From the NCBI RefSeq assembly GCF_000384655.1, contig NZ_ARQI01000120.1, positions 1-64,000 of the forward strand: 64,000 nt of DNA. Direction: 5' to 3'. Positions 17,538 through 26,821 of this stretch are shown piece by piece. A program made the position numbers and the translations under genes. The DNA is from Brachyspira innocens ATCC 29796. GTDB lineage: Bacteria; Spirochaetota; Brachyspiria; Brachyspirales; Brachyspiraceae. Every line of letters begins with the position of its first letter. Position 1 is the first letter of the stretch. The notes under the pieces are model-generated. The model searched no databases and was not told the origin of the DNA. It worked only from the letters and a program-made list of their open reading frames with translations.

Positions 17538-18896
17538 TTATTTAGCAGTATAAGCAACCATAGTCATCCAAGATAATGGTTTGTTATAGTGAGGCAAGAA
17601 GAAGAAGTCAGATAATGCAAACTGATCAACAGTCATACCATTTTGTATAGCAAGAGAGAATGCATGAATAGCTTCAGCATGATTATGATTAGAAGCAATT
17701 TGAGCACCTACCATACGTCTAGTATCTTCTTCGTATATAACTTTTACTAATACATCTTCATAAGAAGGCATAAATTCAGGTCTTTCAGCATCTTTGAAGA
17801 AATTAGATTTAACTTTTAAACCTTTTTTCTTAGCAGTTTCTTCAGACCAACCAGTAGAAGCCATGTTATATCCGAATACGCATATAGCATTAGAACCTTG
17901 AGTACCACAGTATTCAACATGTTTTCCTAAAGCATTGTTAGCAGCAACAATACCCATTCTTACAGCATTAGTAGCTAAAGCGATGTATTCTTCTTTTCCA
18001 GAAGCTCTTGAATATACAGTAGCACAGTCTCCTATAGCAAATACATTAGGATCTTTTGTAGTTTTCATAGTAGTGTCTACTTTTATAGCACCATTAGGTA
18101 AAGTTTCTAAATAATCTTTATAAAGCTCACTATTAGGTCTGAAACCAACAGACATAACTACCATATCTACATCATAAGAACCTTTGTCAGTAATAACTTT
18201 TTTAACTCTGTCATCACCTTCAAATTTTTTAACAGTTTCACCTAAATGCATTTCTATGCCAGCTTCTTTGATTCTTTTTTCAGCTTCATCAGTAATTTCT
18301 TTGTCAAAATAGTTGGCCATAACTCTAGGCATAGCTTCCATTAATATAACTTCTTTACCATGATTTTTGAAAGCTTCTATAAGTTCAACACCTATATAAC
18401 CAGCACCAACTACCATAACTTTTTTTACTTCAGGTTTAGCTATTTCATCAATAATTTCTTGTCCTTGCTGGAATAATTTAGAGAAGAAAATACCTTTTTT
18501 AAGTCCGTATTCAGTACCTTCCTGCATTAAACCTTCTATAGGAGGAGTTACAGGCCAAGAACCTGTAGCAAGAATAAGTTTGTCATAATTATCATCAAAC
18601 TCTTTACCTGTTTTTAATTCTTTAACATGTAATTTTTTATTAGCCCAGTCTATTTTTGTTACATCATGTCCCATATAAACATCTATGCCTTCAGCTTTTA
18701 AACTTTCAGGGCTAGCGTAGAATAAACCTTTAGGATCTTTTACAACACCGCCAACCCAAAGTGCGATACCGCAAGCTAAGAAAGATATATTATCATTTCT
18801 GTCATAAGTTACAACTTGACAATTAGGATCTGTAGCTTTTAATGTTTTTGCTGCCCATGTACCAGCATGATTACAGCCAATTACAATAACTTTCAT
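17538..18896 (-). CDS. nox: NADH oxidase (water-forming type)
   Basis: Nox is a cytoplasmic FAD enzyme that oxidises NADH with oxygen. In Brachyspira it protects this anaerobe from oxygen, and the gene is the usual species marker. The 452-residue sequence has the FAD motif VIGCNHAG at the N terminus with H10, the redox-active C42 in FLACGIALWVGG, the NAD-binding VVGAGYIGVELIEAF near 163, and VFAIGDCATVY near 280. The redox Cys fits a four-electron, water-forming oxidase. It is monocistronic, with its own terminator, and the AAGGGG SD on this strand precedes the ATG. Divergent mtnK lies 440 bp away. Confidence 0.97.
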   Translation of the reverse strand: MKVIVIGCNHAGTWAAKTLKATDPNCQVVTYDRNDNISFLACGIALWVGGVVKDPKGLFYASPESLKAEGIDVYMGHDVTKIDWANKKLHVKELKTGKEFDDNYDKLILATGSWPVTPPIEGLMQEGTEYGLKKGIFFSKLFQQGQEIIDEIAKPEVKKVMVVGAGYIGVELIEAFKNHGKEVILMEAMPRVMANYFDKEITDEAEKRIKEAGIEMHLGETVKKFEGDDRVKKVITDKGSYDVDMVVMSVGFRPNSELYKDYLETLPNGAIKVDTTMKTTKDPNVFAIGDCATVYSRASGKEEYIALATNAVRMGIVAANNALGKHVEYCGTQGSNAICVFGYNMASTGWSEETAKKKGLKVKSNFFKDAERPEFMPSYEDVLVKVIYEEDTRRMVGAQIASNHNHAEAIHAFSLAIQNGMTVDQFALSDFFFLPHYNKPLSWMTMVAYTAK

Positions 18897-19336
18897 AATA
18901 ATTTAACCCCTTATATAAAATATTTTTATTATAAATTTAGGCATTATTATAGTACAAAATAAATACTTAGTCAAGGTATATTATGTTTATAATGAAGTTT
19001 TTTAATATTTTTTATACTAATTTTATATAATAATCTCACTAATTATTACATTTTTTCTCAATATTATTGTAAATTTTAGTATAAATATATATTTATAATT
19101 ACTTAATCATAGTAGTTTTTTATATTATAACTATTTATGTAAATATATTTTATAAAGTATTTACTGTATTTTGTAATAAAATTAATCGTTTTTTGTTACG
19201 GAATATAACTAATATTTCTAAATATCAAAAATAAAAAAATACTATGTATATAATATATTTGTAGGATATCATTATTGATATTTATACTTTTTATGCTATA
19301 TTTATAATTATCAATTTTATTTATGGATTTTATTTT
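18897..19336. other. Intergenic region between nox and mtnK
   Basis: This 440-bp, very AT-rich divergent spacer must hold the promoters of both genes. Several TATAAT-like hexamers are present, but none has a convincing -35 at the right distance. I see no ORF, repeat module, hairpin or SAM-riboswitch-like structure. Confidence 0.6.
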
Positions 19337-20563
19337 ATGGTTAGATTTAACGAATATTTTCTTATGGAAGAAAAAGATGTACTGCTTTATGTTAAAAATA
19401 AATTAAAATATTTCAAGCAGGATGATAATATAAGCTGCAAAGAAATAGGAGACGGAAATATAAATTATGTTTATAGAATAAGTAATGGAAAAGATTCTAT
19501 AATATTAAAACAAGCAGGAGTTCATACTAGGAGTAATTCTTCTGGAAGGATACTTGATATGAATAGAAATGCCAGAGAGGCTCAGGTTTTATCATATTAT
19601 GGAGATATACTTCCAGATTTAGCACCTAAGATAATATGTATAGATAAAGTGATGAATTTGTTTGTTATGGAAGATTTGAAGAATTATACAATTCTTAGAG
19701 ATGCATTAATTAAAGGACAGATATATCATCATTTGCAGGAGCAGTTAACTGATTTTATTGTTGAAAGCACTTTGTCTACTGCTGATTTTTTTACCGATGC
19801 ATTTTCAAAAAAGGATAATGTAGCCAAATATATAAATAAAGAACTTTGCAAAATAAGCGAAGAGCTTGTTTTTAGAGAACCTTTTTTTAATCTGCTTAAT
19901 GAAAATTCTTTTTCAGAATCACTAAATAAATTTGTTGAAGAGAAGTTATATAAAAATAAAACTTTACAGCTTGAGGCTGCTAAATTAAAATATGAGTTTA
20001 TGAATAATGCTCAGGCTTTGATACATGGAGATTTGCATACGGGTTCTATATTCGTTAATGATGATTATGTAAAGGTTATGGACTGTGAATTTGCTTTTTA
20101 CGGACCTATAGGGTATGACTTGGGTACTATAATAGCTAATTTTATATTTGCTTATGTTTATCATTTTAATGTTACTAATGATAAGAATTACACTTCATTT
20201 CTTTTTGTTGTTATAGATGATATTATAAGACTTTTCAAAAACAAATTTATTACCAAATTTATACATGAGACTAATGATATTTCTGTAAAAAATAATGAGG
20301 ATTTTATAGAGTTTTATTTGCTTGAAGTATTAAAAACTACTTTTGGTATATGCGGTCTTGAAATATTAAGAAGAACTACAGGCTGTGCTAAGGTAAAAGA
20401 AATAGAATCTGTAAATGATAAAGAAACTAGAAGAAATATAGAATATATACTTTTGAATATAGGTATTGAATGTATTACGTATAGAGATAAATTAGCTGAA
20501 GAAGAGAAATTTATGAAATTTATAGATAATATAATTCAAAAGATTGATTTTGATAATATTTGA
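19337..20563 (+). CDS. mtnK: Methylthioribose kinase
   Basis: MtnK phosphorylates 5-methylthioribose in the methionine salvage pathway that recycles the by-product of SAM-dependent polyamine synthesis. The 408-residue length is normal. It is a protein-kinase-fold enzyme: the Gly-rich GDGNINYVYRI near 37, the Lys in IILKQAG near 56, the catalytic HGDLHTGS loop near 230 and the metal-binding MDCEFAFYGPIGYDLG near 250. The mtnA-like gene follows directly, which supports the assignment. No clear SD precedes the ATG. The next Met, ten residues in, is a less likely start. Confidence 0.9.
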   Translation: MVRFNEYFLMEEKDVLLYVKNKLKYFKQDDNISCKEIGDGNINYVYRISNGKDSIILKQAGVHTRSNSSGRILDMNRNAREAQVLSYYGDILPDLAPKIICIDKVMNLFVMEDLKNYTILRDALIKGQIYHHLQEQLTDFIVESTLSTADFFTDAFSKKDNVAKYINKELCKISEELVFREPFFNLLNENSFSESLNKFVEEKLYKNKTLQLEAAKLKYEFMNNAQALIHGDLHTGSIFVNDDYVKVMDCEFAFYGPIGYDLGTIIANFIFAYVYHFNVTNDKNYTSFLFVVIDDIIRLFKNKFITKFIHETNDISVKNNEDFIEFYLLEVLKTTFGICGLEILRRTTGCAKVKEIESVNDKETRRNIEYILLNIGIECITYRDKLAEEEKFMKFIDNIIQKIDFDNI

Positions 20564-20601
20564 AAAATTTAAATAAATTATTTTATTTTGGAGAAACTTT
20601 T

Positions 20602-21675
20602 ATGTCTGATGAACTTAATAAACCTAGTAGAATAGATAAAGAACTTGCTTTTATGCTTCAGTTTGAAAATATTGCTTGGTATGATGACGGATGTGTAAAG
20701 ATATTGGACAGAAGAGTTTATCCTAATAAAGTACATTTTGTTGAATGTAAAACTCATAAAGAAGTATCAAAAGCTATAGCCGATATGGTAACTCAGAGTG
20801 CTGGTCCATACCTTGCTGTAGCTATGGGTATGGCATTAGCAGGTTACGAGTCAAAACATTTAGAAGGTAATGACAGAATAGATTTTTTAACTCATGCCTG
20901 CAATACTTTGGCTAATTCCAGACCTACAACAAGTGCTAGAATGATGTCTATAACAAAATCATGTTTAGAAGCTGGCAGTGAGGCTATAAAATCAGGCAAA
21001 GACCCAATAGAGGCTATGTTTAATAGGGGAATAGAGCTTTCTACAAAAAGATATTCCAAAATAAAAAAAATAGCAGAAAATCTTGTATCAATGTTTCCAG
21101 ATAAAGGCACTATACTTACTCAATGCTTTGGAGAATCTGTTGTGGGATTTATGATACAGGAGTTTCAGAAAAAGAATAAGGATATAAAGGTTGTATGTGC
21201 TGAGACAAGACCATATTTTCAGGGTGCTAGACTTACAGCAACAGTTGCATATGATCAGGGTGCCGATGTAACAGTTATAACTGATAATATGGTAGCATAC
21301 ACTATGCAGGAGAAAAAGATTGATGTATTTACTTCGGCTGCTGACTTAATATGTTTAAATGGTGCAGTAGTAAATAAAATAGGCACTTTTCAGATAGCGA
21401 TAGTGGCTAAATATTTGGGTATTCCCTATTTTGTAACAGGAGCTCCAGATAAAGGCTATCATGGATTTGAGGATATACATTTTGAGTTCAGAGACGAAAA
21501 ACTTGTAACTGAGGCTATGGGGATAAAAACTTCTAAAGAGGGCGTTAAGGGATTTTATCCTGCTTTTGACTATACTCCTCCGCATTTGGTAAGTGCTGTC
21601 GTAACAGATTTGGGTATTTACAGTCCTTATGATGTGTTTAAATATTATGTAGGCAATGATGAAGGTGAGTATTAA
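20602..21675 (+). CDS. mtnA: Methylthioribose-1-phosphate isomerase-like (eIF2B-fold) protein
   Basis: By fold and position next to mtnK this should isomerise methylthioribose-1-phosphate to the ribulose form. The 357-residue protein has the expected catalytic Cys in ILTQCFGES and Asp in VITDNMVAYTM. The family's N-terminal RGAPAIG signature is replaced by SAGPYLAVAMGMALAG, so it is a divergent member. The start is the ATG at 20602, with GGAG (20590-20593) as SD. An in-frame TTG at 20560 overlapping the mtnK stop has no SD. Its role is inferred mainly from the neighbour, and a related sugar-phosphate isomerase remains possible. Confidence 0.75.
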   Translation: MSDELNKPSRIDKELAFMLQFENIAWYDDGCVKILDRRVYPNKVHFVECKTHKEVSKAIADMVTQSAGPYLAVAMGMALAGYESKHLEGNDRIDFLTHACNTLANSRPTTSARMMSITKSCLEAGSEAIKSGKDPIEAMFNRGIELSTKRYSKIKKIAENLVSMFPDKGTILTQCFGESVVGFMIQEFQKKNKDIKVVCAETRPYFQGARLTATVAYDQGADVTVITDNMVAYTMQEKKIDVFTSAADLICLNGAVVNKIGTFQIAIVAKYLGIPYFVTGAPDKGYHGFEDIHFEFRDEKLVTEAMGIKTSKEGVKGFYPAFDYTPPHLVSAVVTDLGIYSPYDVFKYYVGNDEGEY

Positions 21676-21904
21676 CTTTTAGTTTTTTATAGTTTCTGCT
21701 TTAACATTCAAATATATAAATTAAACAAATTCATCTTGATAAAATACAGTTATTTAACTATATCTAATTAATTATATGAGATTACAATATTGATATCATC
21801 TAAAGTATATTGAGCATCTATAAAACTAGGTATATGCATATTATAAAATCATATTATCAATAGTTATTAAAATAATTTTAAAACAAGTATTCTGAGTTTA
21901 TATA

Positions 21905-23356
21905 TTAATCAAACGGATTTGAAACATCCTCTTTCATTATATCAGATAAGAAATTTATAAATAACTCAAATATAATTGGATCTATTTGAGTTTCATCTTT
22001 TATATAATTATTAAACATAAGTTCTACAGCTTCTTTGGATGTTAGTCCGTTTCTTTCATAATTTTTCTGAGGTGTTACTATTGTGTCATATAAATCTACT
22101 ATTTCCAAAACTTTAGATGGGAAAAATGCTAATGCTTCAAGAGTTTCTATATCAGATGAATTATTTGATATAAGCCATGAAGGATTTATAGATTTATTTT
22201 CTTTAATATTTTTTTGTATTAAAGTTTTTAAAATACTGTATCCGTAACCGTAGTATTCATGATGAGTTCCTACAATCAATGCTATATCATCATTATAATT
22301 TCTGAAAAATTTCAGGAATTGAAAACCTTTAATAGCATGCGATGTTGATTGTAATTTATATTCTTTGGATCTATTTATATTTAAATAATCTAATTGTTTA
22401 ATTTTTACAACATCATGCCAGAATGCTCCTGCTGCGAATGTAGCTAAGTTTTGAATAGCTATTTTTTTAAGTCCGTTTTTAAAAATATCTTCAAATTTTA
22501 TATCTTCTCTTTCTATGTTATAATGTTTAAAAACCTTTTCATAATATTTTTTGAATTTTTTATTGAAATTTGTTATGGTTTTTAATGAAAATTTATTTTT
22601 TATTTGTTTATTGTAGTATAATAAAAACTCTATAAATATTATAAATACTCTGTTCCCATGTCCTATGATGTTTCTGCAGTTAAAAGTATCGCATTCATAA
22701 AATAGTTTAATATTTGGATATATTTTGTCTATTAGTTTTACTACTGATAGTATTATACTATTAGCTATAAACTGTGTATCATATGATTCTACATTGTCAA
22801 AATATATTTGATTTATACTGTCTTTTGCTGCATTTACTAAATGTATTAAATTTACTCTTTCTATAAATGCAAGTTCTGTCATAATATCTAATATATATTC
22901 AACAGATTCTTTATATAATTTTTCATTATAGTATTGATTTAATATATCTAAAGAATTTTTTAATGATATAGTTCTCTCTTTAGGTGTTTTTTTAAGTATT
23001 AGTTCTAATATATCATATTCAAGTCTTTTAGTTTTTTCATTATCTGGAAGGCAGTCTTTATAAACTTTAAGAAATTGATCTATATTTTTAATTTGTTTAT
23101 AGTTTTTTTGGTTTTGCGGTTCAACTACCAAATCTAGTATATATTTAGCTGATTTAGTGATATAGAATTTATTAAAAACATCAATATTAACATAATTTTT
23201 ATTAAATAATAAATCAATTTTATAATTCGGCACAGAAAAATACATATTATCTTCATTTGTGCATATTATTTCCGTGGCATGAAATTTGATAATATCTTTA
23301 TTATCTTCTATAAAATCTAAATCTACTAAAACATATTTATCTAAGTTAATATTCAT
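21905..23356 (-). CDS. HD-GYP-like phosphohydrolase, paralogue 1
   Basis: The 483-residue cytoplasmic protein has an unrecognised N-terminal part (1-220) and a C-terminal HD domain. Metal-binding positions are in place: GHGNRV, AFWHDVVK, SHAIKGF, GTHHEYYGYGYS and EIVDLYDTI. Canonical HD-GYP enzymes that degrade cyclic-di-GMP read HHE...GYP. Here the GYP is GYS and the loop is one residue shorter, so the substrate is uncertain. A full-length paralogue lies at 34257-35696. It is monocistronic and divergent from the tRNA-Gln-prs unit. Confidence 0.7.
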   Translation of the reverse strand: MNINLDKYVLVDLDFIEDNKDIIKFHATEIICTNEDNMYFSVPNYKIDLLFNKNYVNIDVFNKFYITKSAKYILDLVVEPQNQKNYKQIKNIDQFLKVYKDCLPDNEKTKRLEYDILELILKKTPKERTISLKNSLDILNQYYNEKLYKESVEYILDIMTELAFIERVNLIHLVNAAKDSINQIYFDNVESYDTQFIANSIILSVVKLIDKIYPNIKLFYECDTFNCRNIIGHGNRVFIIFIEFLLYYNKQIKNKFSLKTITNFNKKFKKYYEKVFKHYNIEREDIKFEDIFKNGLKKIAIQNLATFAAGAFWHDVVKIKQLDYLNINRSKEYKLQSTSHAIKGFQFLKFFRNYNDDIALIVGTHHEYYGYGYSILKTLIQKNIKENKSINPSWLISNNSSDIETLEALAFFPSKVLEIVDLYDTIVTPQKNYERNGLTSKEAVELMFNNYIKDETQIDPIIFELFINFLSDIMKEDVSNPFD

Positions 23357-23484
23357 AAAAATTATAACTCTTTTAACTATTATGATAGCTATGATAAACT
23401 ATTTTGTTTTTTTATCAACTTTTTTGTATATGATTTTCTATTTTATTTTAGAATTATAAAAAAAAAAATATTGTTAAAAAGGTA

Positions 23485-23512
23485 TTGACAAATTTTTGTA
23501 ATGTAGTAAAAT
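23485..23512 (+). promoter_or_regulatory. Promoter of the tRNA-Gln / prs unit
   Basis: TTGACA (23485-23490), 16 bp and TAAAAT (23507-23512) lie about 42 bp upstream of the tRNA, as expected for a strong stable-RNA promoter. Confidence 0.7.
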
Positions 23513-23553
23513 GATGACACTCATAGATTTAATATATTAAATTTATTTGATAC

Positions 23554-23625
23554 TGGGGTGTCGTCAAGCGGTAAGACAATTGGTTTTGGTCCAATTATTC
23601 GAGGGTTCGAATCCTTCCACCCCAA
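23554..23625 (+). tRNA. tRNA-Gln (anticodon TTG)
   Basis: The 72-nt gene folds as a full cloverleaf. The acceptor TGGGGTG (23554-23560) pairs with CACCCCA (23618-23624). The anticodon stem ATTGG/CCAAT encloses a loop with TTG, and the T-arm carries GGTTCGAATCC. The discriminator is A at 23625, and the CCA end is not encoded, so it must be added after transcription. prs starts 25 bp later and is probably on the same transcript. Confidence 0.96.
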
Positions 23626-23650
23626 CTTTTCTACTTTTAATGGTATTTAA

Positions 23651-24604
23651 ATGGGTATAGAAGACGAAATATTGATATTAAGCGGCACAGCAAATCCTCA
23701 ATTATCAGAAGATGTTGTAAGAAATCTCGGTCTTAAATTAGGTAATATGGAAATACGTAAATTTGCTGACGGAGAGACATTTGTACAAATAGAGGAAACT
23801 GTTAGAAATAAAGATACTTATGTGATACAGCCTACAGGCCGTCCATCAAGCAGTGAAAACTGGATGGAACTCTATTGTATTATAGATGCTTTAAAAAGAG
23901 CTAGTGCTAAACGTATTACGGCTGTTATACCTTATTATGGTTATTCTAGGCAGGACAGAAAGAATGAGCCTAGAGTACCTATAACTGCTAAATTGGTTGC
24001 TAATTTGTTGTCAGAAGCTGGAGCTCATAGAGTTTTAGCTCTTGATTTGCATGCAGCACAAATACAGGGTTTTTTTGATATACCAGTTGACCATATGCTT
24101 TCAAAAAATGTGTTCTTGGATAAAATAAAAAAAGACCTTGATATGTCTAATTCTATTATAGTTTCTCCTGATATAGGGGGAGTTGGCAGAGCTAGAGCTA
24201 TAGCTAAACAGCTTAATCTTGATATCGCTATAATAGATAAAAGAAGAGACAGAGCTAATGAATGCGAAGTTATGAACATTATAGGTGATGTCAATGGTAA
24301 AGATGCCATTATTATAGATGATATAATAGATACAGGCGGTACTCTCATAAAAAGTATGCAGGCACTAAAAAAAGCTGGTATGAGAAAGATATATGTGTTT
24401 ATAACTCATGCCGTATGTTCTGGTGATGTTTATGAGAGAATTAATTCAAGTGATATAGAAAAATTATATATCACAGATAGTTTGAAAGTTATGAAAGACA
24501 GATTAGGAAGCAAAATAGAAGTTCTTTCAGTAGCCCCTGTAATTGCTGATGCTATTAGACATATACATATGGAACTTTCTATAAGTGTTCTATTTGATAA
24601 GTAA
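23651..24604 (+). CDS. prs: Ribose-phosphate pyrophosphokinase
   Basis: Prs makes PRPP from ribose-5-phosphate and ATP for nucleotide, histidine and tryptophan synthesis. The 317-residue length is normal. KFADGETFVQI lies near the N terminus, PYYGYSRQDRK near 98, the metal/substrate DLHAAQIQGFFDIPVDH near 130, and the PRPP-binding IIDDIIDTGGTL near 220. It sits directly behind tRNA-Gln and 20 bp before the L25 gene, an arrangement (prs-rplY-pth) common in bacteria. Confidence 0.97.
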   Translation: MGIEDEILILSGTANPQLSEDVVRNLGLKLGNMEIRKFADGETFVQIEETVRNKDTYVIQPTGRPSSSENWMELYCIIDALKRASAKRITAVIPYYGYSRQDRKNEPRVPITAKLVANLLSEAGAHRVLALDLHAAQIQGFFDIPVDHMLSKNVFLDKIKKDLDMSNSIIVSPDIGGVGRARAIAKQLNLDIAIIDKRRDRANECEVMNIIGDVNGKDAIIIDDIIDTGGTLIKSMQALKKAGMRKIYVFITHAVCSGDVYERINSSDIEKLYITDSLKVMKDRLGSKIEVLSVAPVIADAIRHIHMELSISVLFDK

Positions 24605-24624
24605 AATATAATAAGGAAAGAAAT

Positions 24625-25203
24625 ATGAGCGAGAATTATACTATTAAAGCTTTACAAAGAGATACAAAATTTAAAAGTGTTGGACGCAAATTGAGAAATG
24701 AAGGTTATGCATTAGCTACTCTTTATGGAAGAGAAAATCAATATTCTATCGCTGTAGAATTAAAAGAGTTTGTTAAAGTTTTCTCTTTGGCAGGGCAGCA
24801 TGATATAATTACTTTAGATATAGAAAATGATAAGGCTAGAGAAGTATTGGTAAAAGATTATCAAATAGACGGCATAAAAAGAAGTATCAGACATATAGAT
24901 TTCTATGAAATAGACAGAAACAAAAAAATCAAAACTTATGTTCCTATTCATATAGAAGGTGTACGTTTAGGCGGCGGTACTCTTGAACAAGTTGAATACG
25001 GTTTGCCTATTAGAGCTTTGCCTGGATCTATACCTAGAGAATTAATCGTTGATGTAAGCGAATTAAAAGTAGGCGATAGTTTACATATTAGCGACATAAA
25101 ATTCCCAGAAGGCGTTGATCCTGTTGGTGATGGTTCTAAAGCTGTTGTTACAGTTGTTACTACTCAAGATGATGAAGCTGCTAATAAAGGTGCTGAAGCA
25201 TAA
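24625..25203 (+). CDS. rplY: 50S ribosomal protein L25 (Ctc/TL5 type)
   Basis: L25 binds 5S rRNA. The 192-residue protein is the long Ctc form: an N-terminal 5S-binding beta-barrel (about 1-95, with KLRNEGYALATLYGRE and HIDFYEID) followed by the C-terminal TL5 domain (about 96-185, VPIHIEGVRLGGGTLEQVEYGLPIRALP). An AAGGAAAG SD lies before the ATG. Its place between prs and pth matches the conserved gene order. Confidence 0.95.
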   Translation: MSENYTIKALQRDTKFKSVGRKLRNEGYALATLYGRENQYSIAVELKEFVKVFSLAGQHDIITLDIENDKAREVLVKDYQIDGIKRSIRHIDFYEIDRNKKIKTYVPIHIEGVRLGGGTLEQVEYGLPIRALPGSIPRELIVDVSELKVGDSLHISDIKFPEGVDPVGDGSKAVVTVVTTQDDEAANKGAEA

Positions 25204-25225
25204 TTACATCTAGGATTGCTATTTG

Positions 25226-25816
25226 ATGATGAAATTAGTAATGGGACTTGGTAACCCAGGCGAACAATATAAAAATCATAGACATAATGTCGGCTATATG
25301 ATTTTAGATAGAGTTGCTAAAAAACTTAATGTCGAATTAGATATTAAGAAAAAGAAAACTGTTTTCGGCAGAGGAAAACATGGTAAAATGGAGTATTTAC
25401 TCCTAAAACCTCTTACTTTTATGAATCTTTCTGGAGAGGCAGCTCTTTATATGGCTAGCTTTATGAAAATTACTGTTGAAAATATTATAGTAATTTATGA
25501 TGATACTAGTGTTCCAATAGGGGAGTTTAGAGTTATACCTTCAAAAACCGATGATTCACAAGAAGATACTGAAGAATATACAATAGACCACAATGGCATA
25601 AAAAGTATAAGAGAATCTTTAAAAAGCTACAATTTCACTAAAATTGGAGTTGGAATAGGAGCTTGTCCTGAAAATGAGGAAAAAGCTGATTTCCTTTTAG
25701 CACCTTTCTCCAAAGATGAAAGAAAAAAAATTAGAGATATATCTGATAATGTTGTAGATGCCACTTGTATAGCATTGTTTGATTCTCCTCAGGCTGCAAA
25801 AAAGAAATATTCATGA
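25226..25816 (+). CDS. pth: Peptidyl-tRNA hydrolase paralogue 1, divergent
   Basis: Pth frees tRNA from stalled peptidyl-tRNA. This 196-residue copy keeps the N-terminal GLGNPGEQYKNHRHNVGY with the catalytic His, the MNLSGEA Asn, the YDDTSVP Asp and HNGIKS. The conserved Gly-rich loop before HNG (GGSSGG in the next gene) is replaced by a longer acidic stretch with many Asp/Glu, so RNA binding may be altered. The first in-frame codon is a TTG at 25223. The ATG at 25226 is preferred, ten bases after AGGA. The stop overlaps the start of the second pth (ATGA), so the two copies are co-translated. Confidence 0.85.
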   Translation: MMKLVMGLGNPGEQYKNHRHNVGYMILDRVAKKLNVELDIKKKKTVFGRGKHGKMEYLLLKPLTFMNLSGEAALYMASFMKITVENIIVIYDDTSVPIGEFRVIPSKTDDSQEDTEEYTIDHNGIKSIRESLKSYNFTKIGVGIGACPENEEKADFLLAPFSKDERKKIRDISDNVVDATCIALFDSPQAAKKKYS

Positions 25817-26712
25817 CTACTAAATTGATTATAGGGCTTGGAAATCCGGGCGATGAGTATAAAAATAATAGACATAATGTTGGTTTTATTCTTATTGATA
25901 AAATAGCAGAAAATTTATCTCTTAATTTTTATACCAATAAAAAGAAATCTTTATATACAAGAGGCAAATCTAAAGATATAGAATATATACTTCTTAAACC
26001 TCAGACATTTATGAATCTTTCTGGAGAATCAGCTCTTTATATATCCAAATTTTTTAATGTAAAACTTGATGATATAATAGTAATATATGATGATATGGAT
26101 ATACCATTCGGAACTTTTAAAATAAAAAAAGGCGGAAGTTCGGGCGGGCATAATGGAATAAAGAGTTTAATTGCTCAGCTTCATAGTGATGATTTTACTA
26201 GAATTAGAATAGGTATAGGAAGACCTAGTGCTGGTAAAAAAGTTAATGATTATGTACTTTCAAATTTTAGTAAAAAAGAAATGGAAGAATTAAATACCGT
26301 TATTGCTGATAATGTTATAGAGGCAGTAAAAACGGCATTATTTGAATCTCCTATAATAGCTCAAAATAAGTATAATAAAAAGATTAATAGTAAAGATAAT
26401 TCTAATAAATCTAAGGTTAATAAAAACATGATAAAAATAGTGTCAAAAAATCCTGTAAAAGAAGAAAATAAAAAAGAATTTATTGAAACAGCAAAAGAAC
26501 TTATAGAAAAAAGCAGAAAAGAAGAAGGCTGTATATCATATAGTTTATATGAAAGTTTAGACGGTAAATACTTATCTTTTATAGAAGAATGGAGAGATGA
26601 AAAAGCTATAGAAAATCATAATAATTCTGAACATTTCAAATCAATAGTTCCTAAACTTGCTCAATTAACTGAAAACGGTAAAGATGTTGTTTTGTATAAA
26701 GAGCTAAAATAA
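25813..26712 (+). CDS. pth: Peptidyl-tRNA hydrolase fused to an ABM-type monooxygenase-like domain
   Basis: Residues 1 to about 190 are a complete, canonical Pth: GLGNPGDEYKNNRHNVGF, MNLSGESALY, IYDDMDIPFG and the intact GGSSGGHNGIKS loop. A Lys/Asn/Ser-rich linker (about 191-204) leads to a C-terminal domain of about 95 residues (IKIVSKNPVKEENKKEF, GCISYSLYES, FIEEWRDEKAIENH). This is the ferredoxin-like antibiotic-biosynthesis-monooxygenase (ABM, YgiN-like) fold. I know of no reported reason to join these two activities. An in-frame Met at the domain boundary (residue 206) could also allow separate translation, but no clear SD precedes it. Confidence 0.88.
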   Translation: MTTKLIIGLGNPGDEYKNNRHNVGFILIDKIAENLSLNFYTNKKKSLYTRGKSKDIEYILLKPQTFMNLSGESALYISKFFNVKLDDIIVIYDDMDIPFGTFKIKKGGSSGGHNGIKSLIAQLHSDDFTRIRIGIGRPSAGKKVNDYVLSNFSKKEMEELNTVIADNVIEAVKTALFESPIIAQNKYNKKINSKDNSNKSKVNKNMIKIVSKNPVKEENKKEFIETAKELIEKSRKEEGCISYSLYESLDGKYLSFIEEWRDEKAIENHNNSEHFKSIVPKLAQLTENGKDVVLYKELK

Positions 26713-26821
26713 TTAATTATTATATATAAAAATATTAATTTTTATTTATTGTTATTTTATAATGTAACAAAAAAGAGAGAGATTTAAAAAACCCTCCCTT
26801 TAATTAAAGATATATATACTA

